A stretch of DNA of 64,000 bases from Pholis gunnellus. Taxonomy: Eukaryota > Chordata > Actinopteri > Perciformes > Pholidae. Made by a program: the position numbers and the translations under genes. The stretch covers positions 21,084,535-21,148,534 of the forward strand of contig OU342806.1 of the NCBI GenBank assembly GCA_910591455.2, given 5' to 3'. The notes beneath the pieces are model-generated. The model had not been told where the DNA came from and made no database searches. It saw only the letters and a program-made list of their open reading frames with translations. This document shows positions 12,598 through 25,669 of the stretch, one piece after another (positions within the stretch are counted from its first letter, which is position 1; each line of letters begins with the position of its first letter).

Positions 12598-12870
12598 TTT
12601 CAGACTCATGAGTCCATATAGCAACAAACACAAATACAACAACAACATATACAATACAATACAATACGAGGACACCGAGACACAGGTACAATCATTGCAG
12701 TTAAAAAGTCACTCGTGGTTAAAAACATACAGACATTTGTTCCAATGTTTCCAGAAACAAGAAGAATACCTTGTATCACTTTGTGTTGGCTCAGTTAAGG
12801 CTTTTATAATTACATTTTCTGAGTCACATAAACTTCAGTGTTTCCATTTACTTGAACACTTTCAGTTCAT
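12598..12870 (-). mobile_element. Probable 3' end of a LINE-like element, minus strand
   Basis: Read on the minus strand the segment ends with TGGACTCATGAGTCTGAAAT followed by AAA (poly(A)-signal-like AATAAA), after a TTGTATTGTATTGTAT stretch and TGTTGTTGTATTTG. This is the usual look of the 3'UTR of fish non-LTR retrotransposons. No reverse transcriptase frame remains. The 134-codon plus-strand frame through it is antisense to the element and not a gene. Confidence 0.4.
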
Positions 12871-13469
12871 GGATTCTGCCAAAAGGAGAAGTGATCAATC
12901 ACATTTACTCAAACAGAGGAAACCAGCAGTGACCCTGGGAACGCTCCAGTTTTTATCGACACCCAAAATATGCAGCTTGGCACCAAACGTCTGGAAACCT
13001 CCAAAGTTCTAGAACCTTGCCAACCTCTCTCTAAGCCACCCTTGTTTTGACCTTTGGTGATCATCCAGCTACTTTATGTGCTTAAATACACATTTCTGAT
13101 TTCTGTTTGACGGCCGTGTCCATTTCACACGGTGATTGGCTCGGTGTGTGGAGGTGAGAGTTGCTCATTTCATTCTTCACACAACGATCAATGTCTGAAT
13201 AAAGACTGTCCAGAGGTGTGTGCCTTCAACCCCATTGCGTAAACAATGTTTGCATCTCCCCCCTTTCAATGACGGCAGGCCTTTCACACCACTTTTGAGT
13301 GTGACCGTGTGGAACAGCTAAAGTCACTTTTGCCATCCGACGAGGCTGAACGACACGTTGTTTAAACGAGTTCTTTTGAAGGATACTTCAGTCTTTACCA
13401 GGCGGCAACCTCTGTGTCTGAAGAGTGAAGCCAATGCTGAAGTGCCTTAAACTTGCATTCTTTCTCAAT
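12871..13469. other. Intergenic, nothing recognised
   Basis: No gene, RNA or named repeat seen; ordinary mixed-composition sequence between two repeat fragments. Confidence 0.55.
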
Positions 13470-13915
13470 GGCCATCAGGGGCCGACTCCTCTGGTTAAAA
13501 AATAAGTCCAATTGTATAGAAGTCTATGATAAAATGACCCTACTTCTCACTTGAAAACACAAGTTTATGGTCTCAATCGCTATTTTGAAGTCTTCTTCAA
13601 TACAGCATGATGTTCATTTAGTAAATGACGGTCCCATTTAGATAAAATAGACCATAAAGCAGTTTGCTTTAGGGGATGGCTACCTTGTGATTGACAGGTT
13701 GCTACCATGGCGTTGTCCAGTCTGGGAATTGTCCCTGTTTTCGTCTTACAACTTCTATTCATGAGAGTTATTTTTAACCTTTTTGTTCGCCTACAAATGT
13801 CTTATTCAGCCTTAGTTTGTATTTAGCTCCACCCTCTGGTGTCACTTCTGGAAAACCAAGATGGCGACGGCCAATGACTATGGTCCACTCCTTATATGCA
13901 CTCTATGGTCTTTAG
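13470..13915. repeat. Teleost dispersed non-autonomous repeat
   Basis: Key phrases are GGTCCCATTTAGATAAAATA, GACCATAAAGCAGTTTGCTT, GGCTACCTTGTGATTGACAG, and AAGATGGCGACGGCCAA near the right end. I know these in this order from a repeat found many times in percomorph genomes. It has no coding capacity here. Boundaries are approximate and its class is not known to me. Confidence 0.6.
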
Positions 13916-16680
13916 AGATAAAATATGACACTTGATGTGTAGGTTGTTATGGAGGTGTAGGGTGGAGCGGTTACTGTGCAGGTGCGCTGGACTGTTGGAC
14001 TAGGTCCCTTTAACGGTAAGTAAGATGTTGATGTTACCCTGTCTGCTAAAAATACAAGTTTATGTACAACTAGGTAACTATAGCAAATATACGAAGCCCC
14101 CATAATGCCGCCTGGATCCGTAAATGTTCACTGAGGACATACTTCTTTTTTATTCTTCCAAAATCCTTCTTCTGTTCCTTCATGACTGACTTCCTTGTTT
14201 ATGCCCTTCTTTCTTTCACTTCTGTCTTCTGTATCTTTTTAAACATTTTTTATCCTTAACTTAACATTAACTTTTATTCAAATAGAAATTTGAAGGAGGC
14301 TTATTTACTTATAATTGCATACATGTGTGTTATTACCTCACCTTGTTGTCTTTTAAAAAGAAAAGATTTGAATACTTGGTCCACCACTGGATTCTGTTGA
14401 CTTTGACCACAGAGCAGAAGGACGAGCCACATCTGCAGCCTGTCAGGTTGAGCTGGACTGAGGTTGAGGTTGAAATGTCACGTCTCTCATTAGTGAAATG
14501 TCCCACAGTCCGTCTCCAGCTCCCCTGAAAGATGGATCAGTGGTGCGTTTGGTTAAAACCTCAAGATTTGCGTCCGGCGTAGAGGGGAGGTGGAGATTCA
14601 TCAAACCTGTCAGGAGGGCAGCGGTTGGGAATCCCCCCTGGAGAGGGAGTTCACCCTGCTCCTGATGAGACAGATTCATCTTCCACATCATGTCAGACCA
14701 CCATGTTGGTAAGGAAAACCAGGAATGAGTGACAGCTGTGTGAAATCCACTGGAGGAATCTGTGGGAGAAGGTATTTTCTGCACATACAATGTCAGATGA
14801 CTAACAGCTGGAGGCTTAGACGGTCCTGCAGCTCTCCTGGTTGAATCATCAGAACAAAAGATGAAGAACTGTGTTAGAAAATATCTGGTTCCTTGATAAA
14901 AAGTTCAAACTATAAGCCTGTAGACATAAAAGCTAAAGCAGAGAAGTCAACTACGACTTCCGTGGTGCAATTTTGTAATTAACAATCACTCAAAAAAGGT
15001 GTTTTGCTTCTTGTTATGTCACTTGGATGTTTAAGCTTAACTGTGCAGAATGATGTATGTGCAGAGTTTGATTAAAACATCACATGACCATCATTTCATG
15101 CTTGGGTCCTGTGAGAAAAACTAAACCAAGACAATGGAGCAAATCCACCTGCTAAAGAGGCCATAGTGACTAAATGCTTCAGCAAACCAAGGAAGTCAAC
15201 CGTGTGATTATTTTTAATCCAGTCAATAGCATTGGTTTGCGATCATGAAACATTTTGAATTTGGCTTCTTATAGCAACAGCAGCTGAGGCTCATGGGTAA
15301 AATAGCCTCTAAGGTCATATGCAAACCAACATGGGAAACAATTTGATTTCTGAAAAAGAAATAATGAAAAAAACAACAACCTTTAGAATTTGAGGAATTT
15401 TAGAGGATATGATTCCATACAAAAATGTATAGAAATATGCTATTTATTTGTGCCATATATAGGTGATTTAGTCACACAATAATAGCACATTTCAACATAT
15501 ACTTAAAGCATACACAGTATATTTGTATGTGTGTGAGGGCGTGTCCCTTCTGCACTCTGACGGGTAATAATCTCTCTCAGTGGGGCTCAGATGGGGATGT
15601 TGCTGCACTGGTCTGATACTGCATGTCATAAGACCAGTTCTGATTAAATATTCATGAGGCATGCAGCGTGTGCGTGTGTGTGCGTGTGTACGTGTGTGTG
15701 TGTGTGTGTGTGTTGATGGGGTGGATGGGATGCGACAGGGGTGTCAGCACACTCAGTGGGAGGTCAACCTCAGGAGGGAGAAAGGGGAAAGGTGCTGAGT
15801 TACCAAGGAGATAGTTCTCACTCCAGCCGGGCAGAATGAAATACACACTGCATACACATTAATACTAGGAGCATGTATCCACAATGTTTTTTTAATTAAT
15901 AACTTGTGTTTCAGGGAGTATCATAACACACATAAACCGCCACATGTTACCATGTTTAGAGGCACACTTCACACCATCATCCCAGCTCAGCTGTGCCCTC
16001 TGGGAAGGATTCTGCGTGCTAAGGTGTGGCCTTTGGACACCTGATGGCTTCTCCCTGATTCTAACGATATGCAGAAAAGTCACTGTACTGTAAGAGGCTA
16101 CAACTTTAGGTTTGTCATGATGTCACACTTTTCCACCAAAAAGTGTGTAAGATATCAAAGATTTTTTATTGAGGCTTATTTTCCGAGAGTATACTCAGCG
16201 TTTCCAAGTGGTATTAGTGATATTATTGTTGCCGGCGCCGTCACATAGACAACCGGATCACTTTCCGTTTTTACTAAGAGCCCAGCAACTACCAACAACA
16301 CAGGACACACTGCATTTTGTTTTCCAGTTACTTTGGTTTTTCCACTGTCTGGCAGCGATGTTCTCGCAATGGTTGCTGCACTTTCTTTGAGCCATAAATC
16401 AAGCCTTCATTTCCTGGGATATTGTGTCCGGTGGCAGACAGAATTGCATAGTTAAAGCGAGGCTTATAGGGAACCTGTCCAAATGCAGATGGTGTTATTA
16501 TTCTATAGCCATTACACTGTGCAATTAAAATGTACCTCATAACGATAAGTTAAAGCAAAAAAACTTCACTTGTGTATATTTTCAGAAAGAGTACTAAAGT
16601 TGAAAACAAATTGAAACCACTTTTTAACGAGTTCAAAATTGTTGGAAATACAGTATATACTTTCATGGCCGTGCATTTAT
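13916..16680. other. Intergenic, nothing recognised apart from a GT tract
   Basis: No gene supported. An imperfect (GT)n lies at 15669-15713. The region 14430-14780 has moderately long frames on both strands but no domain and no consistent splice signals. Confidence 0.55.
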
Positions 16681-16689
16681 TATGCAGTT

Positions 16690-17040
16690 AGGCTAGCATC
16701 GCATAAAGACTGAGTGTATGGAAAGTCTGTCTCTGTCCGAAAAAAGGGCCATGCTAGCAGTGAGAGTCTCCCTGGTGCTTTATTATATGCTACTTACAAT
16801 GGCAATGCTAACATGCAGACCATTAGCAAATAATGTTTACCATGATTACTTATTTCATCATGTTAGCAAAGTAACATTAGCTCTTTAGTACTAAACACTT
16901 GTAAAGCTGAAGCTGATGGAAATCTCATGAGCGTAGCAGGAATTTGGTCAAAAACCGAAGTAAGTCAAAGGTTGACCTGATTAGAGGAAAAGTCAGAGGA
17001 TCACCAGAGTCAGTATGGTTCATCCTCTGGAGACTGTAAC
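16690..17040. repeat. Teleost dispersed repeat, one orientation
   Basis: The series ACAATGGCAATGCTAACATG, AATGTTTACCATGATTAC, TGTTAGCAAAGTAACATTAG, GCTGAAGCTGATGGAAATCT, AAAAGTCAGAGGATCACCA and TTCATCCTCTGGAGA matches a very common teleost dispersed repeat. A different part of the same kind of repeat appears to lie, in the opposite orientation, at 36345-36530. Confidence 0.65.
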
Positions 17041-17290
17041 TACGTTACCGCGTTGGCCGCCTGAACTCTGGATGTATACCCTGACGAGTGTCCCCTGCAG
17101 TGAGTCCCCTCCAGCATGTTGTCATGCAAGCCTGGGTGTCCTGTGACCTTAGATGCTGCCCATGATTAGGTTTTATGAGGACTAATGAATGCTTATGCAT
17201 TCTCTGACCAGCTCTGATTAATATTGATGAGATCCTGGGATTGCTGACATGCACCTTTCCACAAAGGCTTGATTATGACCCGTGCATGTT
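17041..17290. promoter_or_regulatory. Candidate conserved non-coding element
   Basis: Non-repetitive sequence with homeodomain- and POU-like words (ATGATTAGG, GACTAATGAATGCTTATGCA, CTGATTAATATTGATGA). It has the texture of vertebrate conserved enhancers and no coding frame. Evidence is composition only. Confidence 0.25.
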
Positions 17291-19060
17291 AACACATTAG
17301 TCGGCTTGAAGAGGGACGAGAGGGGGCGGCGAGGAGGTGCTTCTCAGCCCGAACATCATTGCAACACTGTATTATAAGTCATGGTAATGTCAAAGTGAAA
17401 GTGGTCATCTGCAGTAGGAGTGAAGTAGCAGGTAAATGAAGCCGAGATTTACTACATTAACATTTTCACTGAAATGTGAAATGCTCAACGCAGTCGCAAG
17501 AAAACATGTTGTCGTTGTTTGTTGTCGTTGTATGATAGGAACCATATGCATAAGCCATCATGCTTGCAGAAACACAGAATGTCACATGGTTACGGTTGTG
17601 AAATGATTGATTAGGTTTAGGAAACAAAACTCCAAAAAGATCACATTTTGTGTTGAAATACTAATGTAACAATGCAACGGTGCTCATCGTTAGTAGTGTA
17701 AACTCAATGTTTACTTTTGGCTTCCCAGGGGGACCCAAAACAAGTGTGTTGGAAAACTGATAAGTTTGACAATGTGACATTGAAGCAGAGGTCCTCACTT
17801 GTCATTTTTTTCAAGTCCAAGTCTCAAGTCTCTTCTGGTTGCAATGACAGTTCTGTCATCTGCTGCATGCCATCCGATCTGCGCAGCACACTTCATAGCT
17901 GTATCTAAGGAATTCAAAGCATGTGCTGTATCATCATCACTCCTTTTATCTGTTGGCAAACAGTATCAGTATTTTAACTTTGACAATACCTTGAAAAATA
18001 TCAATATTTGTATCAAATGTAATATTTCCGATACCATTGAATCAAAGATTTGTAAGTGTGGGAGCTAAATTTGTTATTTTGCTATCCTGGAAACTGTTTC
18101 TAAAATAGAAATTTGTATTAGAACCCACCCAACCTCAGTGGTCAGTTTAATTTTGAATCATTGCAAATGACAATTGTTGCCTATGGGGTCGTAAAGGCCA
18201 CATCAAAATCAATTTAAACTCATTTGCTCTTTTTAAAAAAGCCTAAATCTGTGTATTTTGGGGTCAAAACTGAAAATTATGAGCCTCAACTTAAAGTTAA
18301 TCTTAAGAAATACATGTGTGCTTGGCAATAAGTGGAAAATGCATGAACGACCTCAAAGCCGACTTATTCAGGTGAGTTAGCTGGCATTCATTCACCTGGT
18401 CTGAGCCCCGCCTTGAATAATTCAAGAGAATGGAGGTTAGAAATGGACTGTCCCCATTAGAGCCACCTGTCCATCACCGAGCTGTCACACAGCATTCTCA
18501 TATATTTACTCTGCATCACAGTTCAATCCACTGACTGTATCTATTAATTAGTAGCTCTCCCGTTGACTGAAGGTAACAGCATTAAAATCTATCTGTTCTA
18601 CCTGCAAACACAGAACGAACACTCACAATGTTACAATCTGTGTCCAGCTGTTTGTGACTCACGTGTTTTACAAAGAGACCAAACCAAAGAGAAACTGGGA
18701 GCTTAAGAAAGAGAGGGAGAGGAACGTAAAGGTGGAATGACAGGTGCGGAAAAGGAAGGCCTGAATAATTCAGTGAGTGGTCTGGCAAGATTTCATCTCT
18801 CTGTTGATCACTCTGTTCATATTTCCTGCTCCTGCTGCTTTTAACTTCCCTCTTCATCCTCCTGTGTTCAACCTGGCCCCTGATTTTCATTTAGTTCACT
18901 GGTTTTATTCACATTTTAAACACCAGCATCAGTTCATTTGTACTATTTTCCATAATCTTGTTGTGTTCTGGCCTGTCATTTCTTAGTTTTGCCTTTAAGG
19001 TTCTTTCTTAGGCGAAATTCCGAAAACAGCCAAAACATGATTATGCCTTTTAAAGGTAAA
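17291..19060. other. Intergenic, little recognised
   Basis: No gene supported. A short piece near 17590-17640 (GATTAGGTTTAGGAAACAAA) may be a decayed repeat of the type seen at 9590-9910. The rest is AT-rich unique-looking DNA. Confidence 0.5.
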
Positions 19061-19069
19061 GCAATATAA

Positions 19070-19260
19070 AGGGTAGACCATAGAAATAGAATGGGTGTAG
19101 AATGGACATTCCCATTCAAATCAACGTAGCACGATGGTCAGAGCGGAGACCATTTTCACTCGTACTGTTGCCATTGCGGCCGTTGTTGCGGGCTTTTTAC
19201 CATATAGAACTAAACTGACTTACGGAAAGACTTCCTGAGGTTTTCAGTAACGTCTAAAAC
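19070..19260. repeat. Possible teleost dispersed repeat fragment
   Basis: GGACATTCCCATTCAAATCA followed by ACGTAGCACGATGGTCAGAG and CGGAGACCATTTTCACTCG matches a repeat I associate with teleosts. Short and decayed; no coding capacity. Confidence 0.45.
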
Positions 19261-20615
19261 GAACAGCGGAGCAGGTATGTTACGAAGTGAAGAGAGCGAG
19301 AGCAAATGGGTAAAATATAACAACTTAATGCGAAATCCACACACTCTTGTCACACCGTAGGAAAGCACATTGCTTTCGCTAGATGAGTGAACATTTAGTT
19401 TGGCTCATTTCCTGTAACCGGTGTAGCATTAAAGCATGGTGGAAATAGCAAGACATGTTCTGGAAGCAAAATAGCCCAAAATGTCAAAATTGATCAGTGC
19501 CCTGCAGTGTCTCGCCTAAAGAAACTATTATAGCACTTAAGGAACCTTGAATGTATTTGGTGTGTACTTTAACTGTCCATCAGCTAAAGGAACAAGACTT
19601 ATTTCACTTTGTCTTTTTGTTTACCTTTCATAAACAAGATCATTTAGTTATTTATTGACTGATAGATTTTGTCACTCAGTATTTCAGCTTGACTATTATT
19701 ATTATTTTTTGACGTTACGAACAGCAGTTTGACAAAATAATCTCGAATCTCTTTTCGGGGAGCAAGGAATAATCCTGATTGATGATTTAGGACCTGGACT
19801 GATGTCACTACCACAAGAAGTTCACGTGTTAACAAATCCTCAAACTCTAACACGGGGTGCAGTTGAAAGCTAAAAGATAGTAATTGGACTAATATTACTT
19901 TGCCCAATTTTTATATAGTTTTGGTTTACATGTGTTCATCTTTGTTTAACTATTTCATTTGGTCTTCATTGACATTCAAGCTGTATTGTCACTGTTGGGT
20001 GCATGGGGTAAAGCAAAGATCTTAAGTTTCACTCCCACTAGTGGTGCCTCCAGTTTGGTCGTGTGTGTCAACGGACACGATTGTCCGTGTTATTGGGTGG
20101 GAAGCCAGTCAGGTATCATGTCCTAGTCACTCCAGTAGTGAATCCTTCTGGTTAAGTGTGACATCTGTAGAGTGGGCAACTGGGGATTAGAAGGAGACAA
20201 AAGTGGGTTAAACAGAGACAAAGATACATTCTTAATATGGGATATATCTATCATCACAATGAGAGCTAAAGCACCGTTGTCTCAGTAATAACCTCGACTG
20301 TGTCCCAGTTTCAGTTTCCCTTGTTTACAGAAAAACTTTTTTTTTTGCAAAGAGACTTCAAATGGCTCAACACTCGGAACATGAGCGCATGTAAATCTGC
20401 AAAAAGGTTTTACAGCAAACTGTCCTTTACTCCTTTTTATCTACTTTATTCTGGTTTACTTTAATTTTTCTGTCTTCTACTTTCTGATCTGTTTCGTTCT
20501 CCCTCCGTCCTCCACCTTGTCTTTCCTCTTATCACGTCTTTCTCCTGTGTGTTTAATGCCTGCTGACTGTGCATTTCCTCATCAGAGTTGATACTCTACG
20601 CACACACAAGGCTAT

Positions 20616-20617
<2 letters not shown>
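19261..20617. other. Intergenic, nothing recognised
   Basis: No gene, RNA or repeat family seen. A pyrimidine-rich patch lies at 20480-20580. Confidence 0.5.

Positions 20618-20663
<46 letters not shown>
20618..20663. repeat. (CA)n microsatellite
   Basis: About 22 uninterrupted CA units. Confidence 0.95.
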
Positions 20664-20664
<1 letters not shown>

Positions 20665-22606
20665 CATCTGTGTTCAGTCTCTGTGGACTCTGAGTCACAG
20701 CACAATAAGCATCATGGGAAATAAACTCTTAATTGGAGACAGGTAGGGAGAAACTGCCCATGACACCGCTGCCCTTTAAATATTGTGCTTGTTTATAAAA
20801 CCAGCAAATGTATATGTAGCCTATAGGAAAATGTACGTGTGATTGAGAAATATAAAGCTCGTAGTGGGACAACACGGAATAACAAATGTGAATAAAGATA
20901 GTCAAGGAGAAAGAACAGAGAAATAAACAGTAAACACACATAAGAGAAGTAAGGACTTTGAATCTTAATACTAACATATTTTGCCCCGTGGTACTTCTTG
21001 TACTTATTTAATCCAATATATCTTCATTTGTTTTTGTTTTTCATCACATTGAAGTTTCTTCCTCTCTTTGTTGGACAATATGTTTTATCCGAATCTTAAG
21101 GGCAGCAGCTTCTGGGCCAAGTCAGCCCAGGGCCAACCCACCATAACCTAGTGCTCTTCGAGGCCCCGAGGCCTGGCAGGATTCATCAAAGGGTCACCTA
21201 AACCCTCACCATCCTTCCGATTTACTCCGACTCCAACCTTATTGATGTTTGTCACTGTCTTCAGCACCAAAGACTGATATCAGAGATGCCACCAAAACCA
21301 CAGGGCTACACTACCGAAAATAGTGACCTGCATGTTATTCCTCTGTCAACCATATCTGCTGCTGATTTCACCAACCTCACCACCAATTATCAGGTCAGAT
21401 TTCAGGTCAGACAGTCGGATCGCTTGTGTTGCTAACTCTGTTTGACTTCTAATGTGATGTCACTGTGTCCCCAGATTGTATCTAGCACTTTGGTTAGTAC
21501 AACAGTGTTATTACCTAAATATTAAATACATCACCCAAGTTGTAACGGAAAATATTCTTCAATATATTTGCAGAAATAGCAGCGTACCAGTTTGCCATGG
21601 CATGCCCCTTTTAAGGTGATAAGGTGTTGATTCCTGGAAGGTGGCTGGATGAATGAACTTACAGCGGGAATAGAGGTAAGACAGGGTGATAGTTTCTGAA
21701 TAAACATGCTGTTTGGGTTAACCGCGCAGTTTTAGTCATCTGCATCCATATATTTATTAAATATTGGACCAGATAGTCCGTCCTTACTGGCCCCCACATT
21801 CTCAAAGTAAAATGAGAAGAACAAGTTTGACCCGGCAGCTTGTCTCTTCTGTCTGTTTGCAAAAAAATCCAGATTTTGCCCTGATGTGTAAAGTCAGTCC
21901 AGCCCGCAGCTAAAACACACACCGAGGCGACGTGTACATGAAGGAGCTGAGCGAGAGTGTAAATGTGAGCACTTATGTCAGTGTAAACTTTGAAGAAATG
22001 GAGGAGAGTTTCAAGTTCAGCAATGCCCTCGGAGCTCGGTATCTAAACTGGACAGACCTTGTGTCAGCGGGTTGGTTTAAGAGAACACACGCGCATTCAC
22101 ACCAGCGACATGAACGCCCACACACACACACACACACATACACACAGAGTGGCTGAGCAAACAACATCACCAGCACATAAACAGGTGTAATCAAACGGGC
22201 AAAGTGCTGAAGAGGGTGGAATCTGTGACGTGCATGATTAAAGGACCCTTTGAGCAACGAAAAAGCAGACGCTGAAAACCAGAGAAGAAGAAGAACAGAG
22301 AAGAAGAGAGATGAAGAAAAGGCCTTGGCCGGAGGCTTGTTAGTTTGTGTCTCTAACAGCAGTTTGTTTGAACCTCTGCGTGGCCTGTTTTCTTATTGAC
22401 AGCTTCTCCTTCATCACCCTGCCAGGCTACGGGGCCACAGGGGGGTGGGCAGGGAGCTCCCGGGCGGGGGGGGCAGCCCAACACACACAACCCCCCTCAA
22501 TGGTGGACGCTTCAGCTAAAGCGCTGATGGTTAGCTAGCGCAGCTCCCTTTGTGCTGAAGCCCGAGCTTTAAAATGCTGCGTCTGCCTCTGACACACAAG
22601 TACGTC
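20664..22606. other. Intergenic, nothing recognised
   Basis: No supported gene. It contains short CA tracts at 22118-22146 and G runs at 22439-22475. The 87-codon minus-strand frame ending at 21659 and the 74-codon plus-strand frame at 21932 have no motif. Confidence 0.5.

Positions 22607-22635
<29 letters not shown>
22607..22635. repeat. (CA)n microsatellite
   Basis: About 14 CA units; a second CA tract of similar length lies at 22820-22848, and the 180 bp between them is unique-looking. Confidence 0.95.
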
Positions 22636-22637
<2 letters not shown>

Positions 22638-23029
22638 CAGCAAAAACCCACACCCTGGCCGTCTATACACACCCGTCACCTGGCGCTGGGAAATGAGCGA
22701 GCAAAGTGTGGACGACACACACATGCGTGAGCTAATACATGTGCAGCCGCAGACGGCGCTGTGTGACATCACCTGGGCCCAGAGTGGCCTCCCTCCATAT
22801 GCACCGTCCTGATTACACAAACACACACACACACACACACACACACAGCTTACCTCTGGTCGTGTACGCAGAGGACGCCACCTATCCCACCAGCACTGAT
22901 GCGGTCATCAGTCGGGTCATTAATTGTGGCGTCCCTCAGGGGGGCAGCACACCGAGGCAGGATTGGGGAAGGTGTGTGTGTGTGCGTGTGCGTGTGTATG
23001 TGTGTGTTTGTTGTTGTGCTTGTGTCTTT

Positions 23030-23515
23030 GTGAGGACCATTTTGAGTTTTGGACCTTAAGTGAGGACATTTGGAAGTCAAGGGCATTTTTGCAAAGTGAG
23101 ACATTTTTGGAAGTTCAGTAGCGAAAGTCCACATTTTTAAGGAAAGATGTGGACATTTATGCAAAGTGAGGACATGTTTGGAAGTTTGAAACATGGACAC
23201 ATTTTGGGGATTTGCTTTTGTTTGGAAAAGAGGAAGTTGTTCCCGAAAGTGAAGACCTATTTGAAAAGTTGGAACATTTTCAGTAAATGAAGACATGTCG
23301 TGTCTTTTTGGAAAACGGCATCATTTTCTGAAAGTGAACATGTTTGTGAAAGTGAGTACATTTTGCAAAGAGAGGACAATTCGTCTGGTCTTCACCTTTT
23401 CAAAATGCCAGTTGAGGGTTCACACTTGGTTTTAGGGTTAAGGTTAGAATAAATTCAACTTTAGGGATTAGGGATTAGGAGATGCATTATGTCAACGGGG
23501 GTCCTCAAAAGTGTA
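23030..23515. repeat. Degenerate GAGGACATTTTGGAAGT-type tandem repeat with GGTTAGGG-like tail
   Basis: From 23030 to about 23380 the words GTGAGGACATTTGGAAGT, AAGTGAGGACATGTTTGGA and AAGTGAACATGTTTGTG recur at irregular spacing of some 20-50 bp. They are followed by TGAGGGTTCACACTTGG, TTTTAGGGTTAAGGTTAG and GGGGGTCCTCAAAAGTG. This is a frequent teleost repeat usually found beside GT microsatellites, as here (imperfect GT at 22973-23008). A related shorter copy is at 25388-25610. Confidence 0.7.
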
Positions 23516-23880
23516 GAGGAACAAAATTATTTGTGTGTGCGCATATGCGTGTGTGTGTGTTTGTGAGGGGGCCATTGATGTCTGCCCCAAGCCGATGCTG
23601 CATCTGGCGTGGGACAGACAAATTGCTGGCGAAGCATTTTAGCATGCTGCTGCTTACATTGTGTGTACTGTACGTACAGTAGGAACATGCATGTTGTGGA
23701 GTGTTTGAGCTTGTGCGCTCTTTAATAATAGCATAATAATAACATTTATTTAGAACACTTTTACAAGAAGAATTTGCAAAAGTTACAAAATATCAAAATA
23801 AAAGGAAAAACTGTTAATGAAAGACAAATAAAAGTAGTAAACATTTTAGTGTGTAGTTTATATACACAGCATATGAGTTG

Positions 23881-23937
<57 letters not shown>

Positions 23938-24476
23938 TCTCTGCTGGTCTCTCTCTCTCTCAAAGCTTCTATCTCCTCTTTCTCTGAATGTTTGTGTGTC
24001 TGTTTTAGTGAGTGTGACAATGCAATAGTGCGCATGTGTTGTGCTGTAAATCCCCTCTGTTTGTCTGGTTTCCCCCTCATTAGTGAGAGAGAGTTAACGT
24101 TAGCACAAGTGTCCTGCGCTGGACCGTGAGATTAGTAATTAACGCCGAGTCTAACGAAGGGAGAAAAAACAACACCTCGACAAAGTGCGACCATCAAGCA
24201 GCCAGACCTGCTGACGGCGACAAACCGATCCACTGACACTTCCAAACTCTGCCTGGGGTGCACACTCACATGGTGAGTATGTGTGTTTATTTAGGATGTT
24301 TTTATCCAGTTTATGGTGAGCTATGGAGGGGGAATAAAAGCTGATACAAAGAAGGCAGAAATAACAATCTCCCTCTGTAGCTCTCTATTTCCTTCTCCAA
24401 ATTTCTTTTTTTTTAAATTTCAAATTCAATCACTATATCAGCTTTTCGGTCACTCATTCGCTCCTGTCTGTCAATC

Positions 24477-24477
<1 letters not shown>
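23516..24477. other. AT-rich stretch with (AT)n microsatellite
   Basis: Holds an (AT)n of about 25 units at 23885-23934 that is capable of cruciform extrusion. The ATTTATTTAGAACACTTTTAC at 23740-23763 resembles the 'TTTATATAGCACCTTT' repeat found three times in the kinase gene introns. No gene seen. Confidence 0.6.

Positions 24478-24509
<32 letters not shown>
24478..24509. repeat. Poly-C tract, 32 C
   Basis: A run of 32 uninterrupted C (G on the other strand), the longest homopolymer in the window. It could form G-quadruplex or i-motif structures. Length of such runs is often mis-assembled. Confidence 0.9.
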
Positions 24510-24511
<2 letters not shown>

Positions 24512-25387
24512 ACCAGTCGGCCTCTCCCAACCCTTCACCGTCTGGCTTATAGAAATCCCAGAAATCCAAGCGGATGGAAGTTCCCCGTGGTTAATGATGT
24601 CACAGGCTGATCCATTCCTGTGTCCGCTACGCTCCCGCACAAATCCCCCACAATTCCCATATGTGCTCCATGATAAGTCCCATCATGCCTTTCTGCTGAC
24701 CCTCCTCGGCCCCCTGATTCATTTCTGCCTGTCTCCTCCAGAGCCTGGATTTGGGTGGACTGGGGGCAGGTTTGGAAGGGTTAATAGGAAGCTAAGAGGT
24801 AGGAAACGATCGAAGGAGGAGGAGAAAGGAGGCGTTTAGCTCACCTTGGAGAACAAGAAGTGTTCAATAGAGGCATCAAAGGGAACAGGAGATGTCCTCC
24901 ATTCTACACAAAGCTGGAAATCCTTTTATTTGCCCAGTGGGGATGTAATGGGAGGAGAAGGAGGCTTGGATCCGGGAACCTTATCTTGGTTATGTTTTAT
25001 TTTTATACTCCTATTCATTTCAATTTTTGATGTCAGCTATTTATTTCAATCTGCTTTTCATTTTCATTTTTCTCCACCAATGTGAAGCATGTTTTTTAAT
25101 GGGGATGAATGAGATAAGAAAGTTGTTAAACTGATTCCCGTCCCGTAGTTTATGCCACCGCCACAGAAAGTACTGCACTTCTTTCTCATTGGCTGGCAGG
25201 TTTTTGTTCAAATCCAATAATAACGTGTGTTTACTGCACATAACCATCATTACCACCGTCTGCATTAGTTTTAATAATTCTTATCTAATTTTACTTCAGT
25301 GAAATGTTCAAAAAAAATTTCATTTTGACTCAAGTAAAGGATTTCAGCACTTCTTCCACTGGTGAAATTCGAATAATTTCTTGTACT
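24510..25387. other. Intergenic, nothing recognised
   Basis: No gene supported. Unique-looking mixed sequence at 24550-24780 could be regulatory, but I see no specific sign. Confidence 0.5.
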
Positions 25388-25610
25388 TCTACCTTTGTGA
25401 GGACCTACTTGAGTTTTAGACATTGTGAGAACAGTTTTGGAATCTCTGGTTGTCATTTGTTCAAAGGGCTGTATGAGGGTTAAGTCTTGGTTTTAGTGTT
25501 ACAGTTAGCCATGCAGTTGAGATGGTTAATGTCGGGGTTGAGGAAAGCATGATGTCAAAGAGAGTACAAATGTGTGCATGAACAGTGTGAGTGTGTTTTT
25601 GTGCTTGTTT
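25388..25610. repeat. Degenerate copy of the GTGAGGAC...GGTTAGGG repeat
   Basis: TTGTGAGGACCTACTTGAGT, GTATGAGGGTTAAGTCTTGG and GAGGAAAGCATGATGTCAAA occur in the order known for this teleost repeat; compare 23030-23515. Confidence 0.6.
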
Positions 25611-25669
25611 GTGTGAGCCACTGAGTAACTCGCTCAGCCTCTACCTGCCATGTTGTTGTAGGACTGAGA

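Noticed and set aside
12608..13012. 134-codon plus-strand frame
   Set aside because: It runs antisense through what looks like a LINE 3'UTR; there is no domain and the start lies in a simple ACAATACAATAC patch.
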